This document shows positions 8,938-17,827 of a DNA stretch of 64,000 bases, piece by piece (position 1 is the first letter of the stretch; each line of letters opens with the position of its first letter). The position numbers and the translations under genes are program-made. The notes below the pieces were generated by a model, which worked only from the letters and a program-made list of their open reading frames with translations, was not told where the DNA came from and did no database searches. Source of the DNA: Neisseriaceae bacterium (GTDB lineage Bacteria; Pseudomonadota; Gammaproteobacteria; Burkholderiales; Neisseriaceae); the NCBI GenBank assembly GCA_017991555.1, contig JAGOQM010000011.1, forward strand, positions 20,469-84,468. Reading direction: 5' to 3'.

Positions 8938-9648
8938 TTAAGCCATGACCACACCAAGGGTGTCTTCTACCCAGCGCGGCAGGCCAATGCTGGCACGCTC
9001 GGGAATGCACAAAAACCCTTCTTCTGCCCAGCGCTGATCGGCCGCGGGGTCAATCAACACCTTCTGCGCGTGGCTAGGCACTTCATAAATGAGGTTGGCG
9101 GCTGGATACACGCTTAACGACGTGCCCACCACCAGCAAAATATCGGCCTGTCGGGCCAGGCCCATCGCCACATCCATATTAGGCACCGCCTCGCCAAAGA
9201 ACACCACGTGCGGACGCAGTGGGCTTCCTAACTCACACTTCGCCGCCATCGACAGCTCGTGCCCCTCAATCGGATAGGTTAAGCGCGCATCGATGCTGCT
9301 TTGTGCGTGGCGTACTTGCCCATGCAAATGCAACACGTTTTGGCTGCCGGCACGCTCGTGTAGGTCATCAATGTTTTGGGTGATCACCATCACCTCCATG
9401 AGCTCGCTCAAACGCGCCAGCGCATGGTGGGCCGCATTGGGCTGCGCTTTGATGACCGCTTCACGCCGATCGTTGTAAAACGCCTGCACCAGATCGGGCT
9501 GACGCGCCCACGCCTCGGGCGTACACACGTCCTCAATATGATGATTCTCCCATAGGCCATCACCGTCTCGAAACGTTTGCAGGCCACTTTCCGCACTGAT
9601 GCCGGCACCGGTAAACACCACCACTTTTTTATGTTCCATGTTCTCCAC
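8938..9648 (-). CDS. Sir2-family NAD-dependent protein deacylase, zinc-less type
   Basis: 236-residue sirtuin that removes acyl groups from lysines using NAD. The Rossmann motif GAGISAESGLQTFRDGDGLW is near the N-terminus, then QNIDDLHERAG (the family usually has QNIDGLH), the catalytic histidine in LHLHGQ, and VVGTSLSVYPAA. The zinc module that normally carries two CxxC pairs has a single cysteine (AKCELGSPLRPH), so zinc binding as in CobB is not expected. Comparable zinc-less sirtuins exist in other bacteria. It is the first of four minus-strand genes in this part of the map, 16 bp from the AAA+ gene upstream of it. Confidence 0.88.
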   Translation of the reverse strand: MENMEHKKVVVFTGAGISAESGLQTFRDGDGLWENHHIEDVCTPEAWARQPDLVQAFYNDRREAVIKAQPNAAHHALARLSELMEVMVITQNIDDLHERAGSQNVLHLHGQVRHAQSSIDARLTYPIEGHELSMAAKCELGSPLRPHVVFFGEAVPNMDVAMGLARQADILLVVGTSLSVYPAANLIYEVPSHAQKVLIDPAADQRWAEEGFLCIPERASIGLPRWVEDTLGVVMA

Positions 9649-9664
9649 TCCTACCTATTTATTT

Positions 9665-11920
9665 TTATACGAAGCCTAATCCCTGACTTAAACCACCTTC
9701 TTTAAAGGTACACTCCTGTTTCACCACCGTAAAGAAGGCCTCTGCTGAAGTAAACGGTATCACGCGATGACGCTTCATGGCCACGGCAAAATCGCCCGGC
9801 GTGAGCTGCTTCATGCTGCGCACCGACACTTCTAGCGCCTTAGCGGCCTCGCCTTCCAGCGCTAGGCCAAACAGCTGGGCGTGCTGCTGAAACAGCCCCC
9901 AAGCCTGATCTGGTTTTAAATATGTTAACTCAATTTTAAAATCAAAGCGGCGCAAGGCAGCCTGATCTAAATTTTTCATCAGGTTGGTGGTCGCAATGAA
10001 CAGGCCCTTATAGTCTTCCATCTGGGTCAACAGCTCGTTCACCTGCGTCACCTCCCAAGAGTGCTGAGTCTGACGTCGATCTTGCAACATGCCGTCCACT
10101 TCGTCAAACAGCAACACCGCCTGTTCGCGTTCGGCCTCTTCAAAAGCCGCCGCAATCAGCTGCTCGCTCTCGCCCACGTACTTAGACAACAAATCCGATC
10201 CGCGTTTGTACAGCAACGGCATATTCAATTCATCCGCCAGCCATTTGGCGTAGGCACTTTTACCCGTACCCGGTGGCCCGTACAGGCACAAGGTACCCCG
10301 TTTTTGGCCGGCCAAGCCCTGGCTTAAGGCCTGTAAATCCTGATTGGCGTTTAGCCAAGAAAGATCATACAGCGGCGACAGGCTGCTTTTGGCCAAGGTG
10401 CTGGGATAGCCCTGCGCCTTTAAGGTGCCCCGCACCAGCTGTTTGAACACCACCCCCTGCTCGACCTCATTAAAATGAGGCGACACGATCTGGGTGACCT
10501 TATGCGCGCGCTCGATCAACGCCGGCACCACCGCTTCGTGCTGGGCCAGCTGCGCCACGTCTTCCTGCGGCAAAAAGCCCTGCGTCACCGCTTCGATCAT
10601 CTGGGTGCGCTGCTGGCGCCCAGGCGATTTCATTTCGACCACCACGTCAAACCGACGCAGCACCGCACGGTCCATCACATCCACCCGATTACTCACCCAC
10701 ACGGTGGGCACGGCATTGCGCTCCAGCATCCGATTCAACCAGGCCTTGTTCAGCGCATAATCTTTTTGCTCTTGATCGAAGACATCCTCCACTTCGTCAA
10801 ACAGCAGCAACACGTTTTGCTCTGCAAAAATATGCTGCGCCGCGCGCAACGCACTCATTCGCGCCTCACGCCCAGCGGGCCCGCCGTCTTCATCCGCCCA
10901 CGACACCTCAAACAAATCCACGCTTAAGGCCTGTGACAGCGCCCGCGTGAATTCGGTTTTGCCCGTACCAGCCAGGCCATAAATCAAGATGTTACACCCT
11001 TTACTTTGGGTGTTCAGGGCGTGGGCAACGTGGTGCTGCACCACCTCAACCAAATCACCCATGTGGTGAAAATCGGCCAGGGTCAAACGCGTTTGTGGCG
11101 CATGCGTCACGTGTCGCTTCAACAGCTCAATCGGCGCAATGTCTTGATGCAGCATCAAATCCACAAACTGATTGGATAATACGTCAATTTTACTGCGCAA
11201 GCTGTAGTCGTGGTGCGGGTCAATGCGCACCAAGCCGGTGTCAAACAGCTTGCCCTCGGCGCTCAACGCCTGCCGCACGCCCACTTCAGAACTGCCAATG
11301 AGCAAGGCCAGGATCGACTGTGCCTGCTGGGTGTTCAGTTCGCCCAAGAAACAGCAGGCGTCGTTTAATACCGAATCGGCATGCAGTAAGATCACAAACG
11401 CCAACAGCCGCTCTTCATGCTGGGTTAAGCCCAATAGCTGCTGCCATTTCTTGACGTTTTTGGCCAAGATCGGCGGCAGGTGGCTGTGCCAATAGTCATG
11501 CTGGCCCTTTTGCTGCTGCCAGGCTTCGTAGTGCTGTCTTAACAACACCCGCGCCTCGCTCGGCTGATAGCCATCGCGGCCAAACGCCCATTCATCGGTT
11601 TTGAGTAATTCGCTGATGCGTAAGTGTTCAAAGCCGTGGTCGCCCACAAATTCGCTTTGCCCCCCCAGCGGCAACAAAATTTGCCAAATCCAATCAATCA
11701 ACAGCGGTTCGCCCTCTTGTCCTAAGGGCGTATTCAGCGCCAATGGATTTAACGATTTCGTGACCGTCCCGGCCCCAACGGCGGCCGTGACCGGCAGGTA
11801 GGCGGCCTCAGGCAGCGCCTCAGAAGACGCTACGGTGCTTGGGTGACGCTGGCGTTTCAGCCATTGGCGCACCCCATTCAGGACCAGTACCAACAGCAAT
11901 AATCCAAAAAAAATCTTCAT
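9665..11920 (-). CDS. Membrane-anchored tandem AAA+ ATPase
   Basis: 751 residues: one N-terminal membrane helix (about 3-18) followed by a basic stretch (RQWLKRQRH), a ~270-residue region without a recognised domain, then two AAA+ modules. Module 1 has Walker A GLAGTGKTEF (K321), Walker B LLLFDEVEDVF and LRRFDVVVEM as the arginine-finger region. Module 2 has GPPGTGKSAY (K554), LLFDEVDGML and LRRFDFKIEL. Both keep the catalytic residues. The overall plan, an anchor with two ATPase rings facing the cytoplasm, suggests a remodelling or unfolding machine, but no substrate can be named. It has no protease domain. It is followed by the sirtuin gene and preceded by radA, with gaps of 16 and 24 bp, so the three may be cotranscribed. 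Confidence 0.75.
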   Translation of the reverse strand: MKIFFGLLLLVLVLNGVRQWLKRQRHPSTVASSEALPEAAYLPVTAAVGAGTVTKSLNPLALNTPLGQEGEPLLIDWIWQILLPLGGQSEFVGDHGFEHLRISELLKTDEWAFGRDGYQPSEARVLLRQHYEAWQQQKGQHDYWHSHLPPILAKNVKKWQQLLGLTQHEERLLAFVILLHADSVLNDACCFLGELNTQQAQSILALLIGSSEVGVRQALSAEGKLFDTGLVRIDPHHDYSLRSKIDVLSNQFVDLMLHQDIAPIELLKRHVTHAPQTRLTLADFHHMGDLVEVVQHHVAHALNTQSKGCNILIYGLAGTGKTEFTRALSQALSVDLFEVSWADEDGGPAGREARMSALRAAQHIFAEQNVLLLFDEVEDVFDQEQKDYALNKAWLNRMLERNAVPTVWVSNRVDVMDRAVLRRFDVVVEMKSPGRQQRTQMIEAVTQGFLPQEDVAQLAQHEAVVPALIERAHKVTQIVSPHFNEVEQGVVFKQLVRGTLKAQGYPSTLAKSSLSPLYDLSWLNANQDLQALSQGLAGQKRGTLCLYGPPGTGKSAYAKWLADELNMPLLYKRGSDLLSKYVGESEQLIAAAFEEAEREQAVLLFDEVDGMLQDRRQTQHSWEVTQVNELLTQMEDYKGLFIATTNLMKNLDQAALRRFDFKIELTYLKPDQAWGLFQQHAQLFGLALEGEAAKALEVSVRSMKQLTPGDFAVAMKRHRVIPFTSAEAFFTVVKQECTFKEGGLSQGLGFV

Positions 11921-11944
11921 TTATCGGTCCTTTCCTGATCGGAA

Positions 11945-13318
11945 TTAATCATGCTGACGACAGGCATCAACCGCCTCTTGCAAAGACTGCACGCCGATGA
12001 TTTTCATGCCGCCGAACTCATCAGCATTTTGCTTGGGCATGTTCGCCTTCGGCACGATGGCCTGAGTAAAGCCCAGCTTGGCCGCCTCTTTTAAGCGCTC
12101 CTGCCCGCGCGTGACCGGCCGCACCTCTCCAGACAGGCCCACTTCGCCAAACACCACCATTTTTTCGGGCAATGGCTTGTTTCTAAAACTAGAGAACATG
12201 GCCAAGATCACCGCCAGATCAGCAGCGGGTTCCATAATCTTAACCCCACCAACGGCATTTAGAAACACGTCCTGATCGAAACAGGCCACCCCAGCATGGC
12301 GGTTAAACACCGCCAACAGCATCGCCAAACGATTTTGCTCGAGGCCCACGGTTAAGCGCTTGGGGGTAAAGCCATGAGCGTCGTCCACCAAGGCTTGAAT
12401 TTCCACCAGCAGCGGCCGCGTGCCTTCCTGCGTGACCAGAACGCAAGAGCCAGGCACGTCGTCACGATACGACGACAAGAAGATGGCCGAAGGGTTACTC
12501 ACCCCTTTTAAGCCCTTGTCCGTCATCGCAAACACGCCCAACTCATTGGCGGCGCCAAAACGGTTTTTGATCGCCCGAATCATGCGGTAATTCGAATGTG
12601 CATCGCCTTCAAAATACAGCACCGTGTCCACAATGTGCTCCAACACCCGCGGCCCGGCAATGGCACCGTCCTTGGTGACGTGGCCCACCAGCAAAATGGT
12701 GATCCCGGTTTGCTTGGCCAAGCGGGTCAGCTGCGCCGCACACTCCCGCACCTGCGACACCGAACCCGGTGCCGAAGTAATGTGGTCAGAATACAGCGTT
12801 TGGATCGAGTCGATCACCGCCACCTTCGGCTGATGCTGCTTTAAGGTCGCCAGAATGGCTTCGAGCCGAATTTCGGCCAATAGTTGCACCCCATCTGGGT
12901 TAAGCGACAGGCGGCTGGCGCGCAACGAAATTTGCTGCGCCGATTCCTCGCCCGACACGTACAGCACCGAACGGTCTTGCGCCATCGTGGCCAAAGCCTG
13001 CAACAGCAAGGTTGACTTACCGATGCCTGGGTCGCCACCGAGCAGGATCACCGCTCCCGCCACAATGCCACCGCCCAAGACGCGGTCCAGCTCGCCGATG
13101 CCAGAGCTGGTGCGTGGCACTTCTTGCGCCTTCACGTCGGCCAGGTTTTGCACGCCGGTGGTTTGCGCCGTCCAAGTGGCAAAGCGCGGATTCGCACCGC
13201 TGCTGGCCACCTGTTCTACCAGGGTATTCCATTCCCCACAATGATCACACTTACCTTGCCACTTAGGGCTGGTACCGCCACAGGCGGTACAGGTGTATTC
13301 CGTTTTAGCTTTTGCCAT
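11945..13318 (-). CDS. radA: DNA repair protein RadA
   Basis: Helicase-like RecA paralogue that promotes branch migration in recombinational repair and transformation. 457 residues in the standard order: C4 zinc finger (C10, C13, C24, C27), Walker A GGDPGIGKSTLLLQ near residue 100, the RadA-specific KNRFG motif (IKNRFGAANELGVF) and a Lon-protease-like C-terminal domain (FNAVGGVKIMEPAADLAV) without a proteolytic site. Length and motifs are complete. It lies upstream of the AAA+ ATPase gene on the same strand. Confidence 0.96.
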   Translation of the reverse strand: MAKAKTEYTCTACGGTSPKWQGKCDHCGEWNTLVEQVASSGANPRFATWTAQTTGVQNLADVKAQEVPRTSSGIGELDRVLGGGIVAGAVILLGGDPGIGKSTLLLQALATMAQDRSVLYVSGEESAQQISLRASRLSLNPDGVQLLAEIRLEAILATLKQHQPKVAVIDSIQTLYSDHITSAPGSVSQVRECAAQLTRLAKQTGITILLVGHVTKDGAIAGPRVLEHIVDTVLYFEGDAHSNYRMIRAIKNRFGAANELGVFAMTDKGLKGVSNPSAIFLSSYRDDVPGSCVLVTQEGTRPLLVEIQALVDDAHGFTPKRLTVGLEQNRLAMLLAVFNRHAGVACFDQDVFLNAVGGVKIMEPAADLAVILAMFSSFRNKPLPEKMVVFGEVGLSGEVRPVTRGQERLKEAAKLGFTQAIVPKANMPKQNADEFGGMKIIGVQSLQEAVDACRQHD

Positions 13319-13416
13319 ATGCTTGCTTTACCAAATAATAATGGTTTCAGATCAGGCCAGTTTACCGCCCTCTTCTGAAACCATTGTGTCACGATTCATG
13401 TGCCCGCGGGCCTTTT

Positions 13417-14139
13417 TTACAACTTCACAATTTCGCCGTTTTTGCCTTTTGATTCAGGACTCATCCAGTACACGAAAGACGGCGTAATGTCGGCTAAGTC
13501 TTTACGCTCACCCGCGGTTTCGCCCGGATGGGTTTTTAATCGCTGCGGTGAGTTCACCTGGCCCGGCACCAGCACGTTGACGCGGATGTTGCCTTTGCCA
13601 GACCACTCGTCGGCGGCCACCATACCCAAGTAGTTTACCCCAGCCTTAGAGGCGCCAAAACCGCCCCAGTACGCTTTAGGGTCATCGCCGTGGCTTTCGC
13701 CCACAAAAATCACCGACGCGTCTTCTGAACGCTGTAGCAGCGGCAATACGGCGCGGCTCAAAGCCATCGGCGCCACGGTGTTGATGCGGTACTGATTCAT
13801 CCACTCATCGATGGTTTGATTGGCCAACGGCGACAGCGCATAAAAGTAGCTGGCGCAATGCACTAGGCCATCTAAGCGACCGGTGGCTTGAAAAATGGCT
13901 TCGGCCAGCTGGTTGAACTCTTTTTCCTGTGCGGGCAGTAGGTCAAAAGTAATCGCATAAGGCTCTGGCCCCCCCGCCGCCATGATTTTATCGTACACCG
14001 CTTCTAGCTTACGCTGATGGCGGCCGACCAAAATGACGGTCGCACCCGCAGCCGCATACGCCAACGCCACAGCTTCGCCGACCCCTTGTGAGGCACCGGT
14101 GATCAATACGACTTTATCTTGTAATGGTTTTTGCGTCAC
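13417..14139 (-). CDS. YciK-like short-chain dehydrogenase/reductase
   Basis: 240 residues with the SDR Rossmann motif GASQGVGEAVALAYAAAGA at the N-terminus and the overall pattern of the YciK group. In SDRs the catalytic pair is YxxxK; here the segment reads GGFGASKAG, so the tyrosine position is phenylalanine (F161) with K165 kept. A tyrosine exists five residues earlier (AYWGG) but is out of register. Activity as an oxidoreductase is therefore doubtful unless another residue serves. The start overlaps the end of hpnE by 26 bp, so it belongs to the hpnD-hpnE transcript. Substrate unknown. Confidence 0.8.
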   Translation of the reverse strand: MTQKPLQDKVVLITGASQGVGEAVALAYAAAGATVILVGRHQRKLEAVYDKIMAAGGPEPYAITFDLLPAQEKEFNQLAEAIFQATGRLDGLVHCASYFYALSPLANQTIDEWMNQYRINTVAPMALSRAVLPLLQRSEDASVIFVGESHGDDPKAYWGGFGASKAGVNYLGMVAADEWSGKGNIRVNVLVPGQVNSPQRLKTHPGETAGERKDLADITPSFVYWMSPESKGKNGEIVKL

Positions 14140-15448
14140 TTTCGCTCCAATCTAATAAACATTGTGCTGCCACTCGCTGCGCCGACTCAACCGCGCCTTC
14201 TAAGGTGGCAGGATAGATGGGGTGCAGGTAATCGCCTGCAACATAAACCCCTAATTCATTCATCTGCCAATAAGCCTGCGGCGTACGCCCCACGCTGGCT
14301 AAGATGGTCCCCCGTTTTTCAATAATCACCTGCGCTTCCAGCGGCTCATTTAAATCTGGGCACACCTGCAACACATCCGCATGAATTTTATGGATCCACG
14401 TTTGCTGATCCCAGCCTTCATACTGTTGGGCGCAGCTAATCACCGCCGCCACTTCGTGGCTGTTAAAGTCCAATGCCCCTCGCTGTACCAGCCATTGGGC
14501 GGTGCCATCGGCTAGCCCAATCATGTGTTCGGGCAACACCACCGGCCGATCATAGTGTAAATACACGGTGGCAATTGAACCATAAGAGAGGCCATCGACA
14601 TACTGCTCAAAATCAACCGCGTTCAGATTAGCCAATAATGTGCGCGCATGATAGGGCGCAGCGCACACAATCACTTGATCAAAACGCTCACCGTCGACCC
14701 AAACCTGCCCTGGCCCTTTGGCCTCGATGCTCTGCACCCGCTGTCCGAGGCTAATAATGACCTGATGCTTGATCAAGTATTTTAACACTGGGGCCACAAA
14801 CACATCATGCAAGCTGGCGCGCGGAATCAAAAAATCGCTGTGAGCGCGCGTCGACATCACCCCTTCTTGCACCACTGCGGCCAAGGTTTTGACGCTGGCC
14901 ATGGCCAGCGGCGTGTTTAACGTGGCCCACACCAGCGGCTGCCAAAACTGATGAATAACGTGCAAAGACGTGCCCTGCTGGCGCAGCCAATCGGCCACCG
15001 ACAGATCATGTTTCGGCGCCATCTGGGCCAAGGCCTGCAGGCGCTTGGCGCCTTTTAGCAAGGCGATTTTATCGCCCCTACTCAAGCCTTTAGCCCGTAA
15101 AATCCCCACAATTAAGTGCAGCGGCGCCGGCAGCTTCGGGCACTTCATCTGCATGCCATCGTGCATCACCCAGGTTAAGGGCTGACGCACAAAAGCATCG
15201 GCTTCGGCCACGCCCACCTGCGCCAAAATGCGCAAAATGCTGTCGTAGGCACCAATGAGCAAATGTTGCCCGTTGTCTAAATCGCTTAAATAGCCATGCT
15301 TGGCCGAGGCACTGAGGCCACGCGCACGGCCACCGGCCTGCTTGCTGGCTTCAAAAACGGTGACGTCTGCCTGACGGTACAGCGTGAGCGCAGCGCTTAG
15401 CCCCGCCCAGCCCGCACCAATAACGGCAATTTTAGGACGCCGATTCAT
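14114..15448 (-). CDS. hpnE: Hydroxysqualene dehydroxylase HpnE (FAD-dependent)
   Basis: FAD-dependent enzyme of the phytoene-desaturase superfamily that reduces hydroxysqualene to squalene in the HpnCDE route. 444 residues; the dinucleotide-binding motif VIGAGWAGLSAALTLYRQAD starts at about residue 9, followed by VFEASKQAGGRARG. The C-terminus has the family's FAD-closing segment GVYVAGDYLHPIYPATLEGA. It overlaps hpnD by 4 bp (ATGA), the classic translational-coupling arrangement, and overlaps the SDR gene at its 3' end. Confidence 0.9.
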   Translation of the reverse strand: MNRRPKIAVIGAGWAGLSAALTLYRQADVTVFEASKQAGGRARGLSASAKHGYLSDLDNGQHLLIGAYDSILRILAQVGVAEADAFVRQPLTWVMHDGMQMKCPKLPAPLHLIVGILRAKGLSRGDKIALLKGAKRLQALAQMAPKHDLSVADWLRQQGTSLHVIHQFWQPLVWATLNTPLAMASVKTLAAVVQEGVMSTRAHSDFLIPRASLHDVFVAPVLKYLIKHQVIISLGQRVQSIEAKGPGQVWVDGERFDQVIVCAAPYHARTLLANLNAVDFEQYVDGLSYGSIATVYLHYDRPVVLPEHMIGLADGTAQWLVQRGALDFNSHEVAAVISCAQQYEGWDQQTWIHKIHADVLQVCPDLNEPLEAQVIIEKRGTILASVGRTPQAYWQMNELGVYVAGDYLHPIYPATLEGAVESAQRVAAQCLLDWSESDAKTITR

Positions 15449-16290
15449 GGTTTAAAACCAGACAACCAGACCTTAAGCGCAATGCGCGCCTTGCGCAGCC
15501 CCGGCAGCTTAATCTTATGCCGTAACACATTTTCTGGTCCATCGGCGTCAATTTCCAACAACAGCGCATGGTACACCGCCGCCATGATCAAGCCTGTTTT
15601 TTGAGCCTTGGCATCTGCCGCCGGCAGCGTGGCCAAAGCGGTTTGATACAGGCCTTTGGCCCGTTCGACCTGAAATCGCATCAGGTCTGCAAATTCTGGC
15701 CCACCGACACAGCCGGTGATGTTTTGGGCCGGGACGTTAAACTGCTGTAACTCGGTCACCGGCAGATAAATCCGGCCCAAGCGCGCGTCTTCACCAACAT
15801 CACGAATAATGTTGGTCATTTGCAAGGCCAGACCAAGCTGATCCGCAAAATCTAAAGTTTTGGGGTCGGTAAAGCCAAACACGCGCACGCTCAAACGGCC
15901 CACCGCGCCGGCCACTCGCTGGCAGTAGGTCGACAGCTCGGCAAAAGTGCCGTAGCGCGCCTGTTGTAAATCCATCTGCATGCCATCAATGATGGCGCTG
16001 AATTCCGACTGCGGCAGCTCAAAGGCCGCCACGATGGGCTGCAAAGCCTGGCATACAGGATGATCTGGCTGGCCATCGTACACCGCCGCCAGCTGCCCAC
16101 GCCACCAGTTCAGCGTGGTTTGCGCCACGTTAGGGTCAGAACACGTGTCGACAACGTCGTCTACCTCACGGCAAAAGGCGTACAGCACCAACATGGCTTC
16201 ACGCTTGGCCTTGGGTAAAAACCTAAAACTGATGACAAAATTGGAGCCGCTGTGGGCGACTTTTTGTTTACAGTAATCTAAAGGTGTCAA
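15445..16290 (-). CDS. hpnD: Presqualene diphosphate synthase HpnD
   Basis: Condenses two farnesyl diphosphates to presqualene diphosphate, the first step of the HpnCDE squalene route. Squalene/phytoene synthase fold with the aspartate-rich motifs AFCREVDDVVD and NIIRDVGEDARLGRIYLP. I place the start at a TTG (16288-16290) because it gives TPLDYCKQKVAHSGSNF, the normal beginning of HpnD, and has AGGGGA five to six bases upstream. An ATG at 16329 would add 13 residues with a poorer binding site. Transcribed first in the hpnD-hpnE-SDR operon. No hpnC is present nearby. Confidence 0.88.
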   Translation of the reverse strand: MTPLDYCKQKVAHSGSNFVISFRFLPKAKREAMLVLYAFCREVDDVVDTCSDPNVAQTTLNWWRGQLAAVYDGQPDHPVCQALQPIVAAFELPQSEFSAIIDGMQMDLQQARYGTFAELSTYCQRVAGAVGRLSVRVFGFTDPKTLDFADQLGLALQMTNIIRDVGEDARLGRIYLPVTELQQFNVPAQNITGCVGGPEFADLMRFQVERAKGLYQTALATLPAADAKAQKTGLIMAAVYHALLLEIDADGPENVLRHKIKLPGLRKARIALKVWLSGFKP

Positions 16291-16380
16291 AAGTATTCCC
16301 CTAAGTTCATCAACCGCTGGTGACCTCATAAAGGTCCCGAGACATTAAAAGCATAAAGGTAGGAGTTTAACCTGTTTTGC

Positions 16381-16968
16381 CTATTCGCCCAAGGCATGAC
16401 GCTGATTTTTTGGCGATGGCCGCGGCGGCTCGGCGCCCTCAGGCGGGCGCCACAGCACGGCCTCGGTGAGCGTCACCACGGTTCGGCTGTCGACACCCCA
16501 TGCCCGCACCGTCACGCGATAGGCCAAACGGCCATCCGGCAGCTGACCCAGAAGCACCCAAGCATAGCGCGGCACCCTCAGTACCCGCTGCCCTATTCGC
16601 CCCTGATAACGTAAGGCCGGGTCGTCGGCCGCACCGCTTAACAGCCACGTTTCGTCCGCCGCCGCGACCACATAGCGACCATCACAAAGGCCACCCACGC
16701 AGCGAGGGCTAAACAAAGCCTGATAGCGTGGCCACTGCCCCGCCACCTGCTGCCAGGCACTGTTTTGCCGCTGCGGCCACTGAGTCAAGGCCTGCGCCAA
16801 GGTTAGTTGAGCCAAGGCCGCCACGCGCTGCCGCTCGGCCTGGCTGACGCTGCTGCGGGCAGCCAAGCCACTGCCGTGGCCGCTTAGCCACACCCATGAG
16901 CCCAAAAGTAAAGACAGCAGTAGGCTCCAGCCCAACACAAACCCTTGCGCCGGTACCCGCCTTGCCAC
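16381..16968 (-). CDS. pilK: Minor pilin, PilK/PilX type
   Basis: 195 residues with a prepilin-like N-terminus: short basic leader ending in G (QGFVLGWSLLL), then a ~20-residue hydrophobic helix and a soluble domain. Position 5 after the processing glycine is not glutamate, as is usual for GspK/PilX-like tip subunits. It is last in a four-gene run whose order and lengths (212, 175, 285, 195 residues) match pilH-I-J-K of Neisseria, which encode minor pilins priming type IV pilus assembly. The symbol is assigned by position and size, since the sequence itself is poorly conserved. One base separates it from the preceding gene. Confidence 0.7.
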   Translation of the reverse strand: MARRVPAQGFVLGWSLLLSLLLGSWVWLSGHGSGLAARSSVSQAERQRVAALAQLTLAQALTQWPQRQNSAWQQVAGQWPRYQALFSPRCVGGLCDGRYVVAAADETWLLSGAADDPALRYQGRIGQRVLRVPRYAWVLLGQLPDGRLAYRVTVRAWGVDSRTVVTLTEAVLWRPPEGAEPPRPSPKNQRHALGE

Positions 16969-16969
16969 G

Positions 16970-17827
16970 TCAACAGCCCTCGGCCTGCGTGGGCACTAGC
17001 GTTAACGCCAGGCTGAAGGCTGGCCGCGCGGCACTGGCTTGCCAACCCAAGATGACCTCATAAAACACCAGGCCTGCCGCCACCTGATCCGGCGCTTGAA
17101 AAACCCGCGACGGCACGATTGCGTCGCAGCCTAAGCGTTGCCACGCCCGCACCTCAAACCGATTCAACTGCCTGGCCGGCGTGGCCTGATCGGCTGCGGC
17201 TGGCGCCGGTAGGCGCCGCCGCACCACGCCCGCGGCAGCCGTGCCCTCATACCGCACCCGCTCACTCACGGACAGGCTCAATAGCCGTGGTTGCTCCGCC
17301 TCATGCACGCCCAGCGCCCAGCCACCCGGTAACTCAATCGACACGTCCCGCCCGTCTGTGCGCCAGGCGCGGGGCGTAAAGGACCAGGCCACGTCGCAGC
17401 GGCTCAATGTCCAAACGTAGTCGCTGGCGTCGGCTAAATACGCCTGCAGCGGTGACGACGCCACCACCGTAACGGCTGTTAGGGTATGGCCAGACGCTGG
17501 CCCAAAGCCTCGGCTCGCCACAACGGGTGCCACCCACAGGCGCGGCGTAAGGGTGAGCGCCTGCGCTGAATCCACGCGGATGGCCTGTGCTTCAGGCACC
17601 ACGCACGGGCCCTGTGGCTGTGCCGCAAAATCTTGCTGTAGCTGCGCTTGCAGCCACGCCAGCTGCGCCCATCCCCGTGCCTGTTGCTGCTGGCTGCCCG
17701 TGCTCAAGTGCACCCGCACCAATAAGCGCTGCCACACCAGCAGCAGCGCCAACGACAGCACCAGTCCTAACAACAAGGACAGCAGGCTATGACCACGCTG
17801 ATGCTGGGCTTTAAGCATGAACGTCAC
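16970..17827 (-). CDS. pilJ: Minor pilin, PilJ/PilW type
   Basis: 285 residues beginning with a basic leader and the divergent prepilin motif QRGHSLLSLLLGLVLS, where phenylalanine and E5 of the canonical GFTLIE are replaced. A long hydrophobic helix (about 12-34) is followed by a soluble beta-rich domain with several cysteines. The size and third place in the cluster fit PilW/PilJ, the largest minor pilin. It overlaps the preceding gene by 4 bp, showing translational coupling. It would be processed by PilD and act at the inner membrane to start pilus assembly. Confidence 0.72.
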   Translation of the reverse strand: MTFMLKAQHQRGHSLLSLLLGLVLSLALLLVWQRLLVRVHLSTGSQQQQARGWAQLAWLQAQLQQDFAAQPQGPCVVPEAQAIRVDSAQALTLTPRLWVAPVVASRGFGPASGHTLTAVTVVASSPLQAYLADASDYVWTLSRCDVAWSFTPRAWRTDGRDVSIELPGGWALGVHEAEQPRLLSLSVSERVRYEGTAAAGVVRRRLPAPAAADQATPARQLNRFEVRAWQRLGCDAIVPSRVFQAPDQVAAGLVFYEVILGWQASAARPAFSLALTLVPTQAEGC

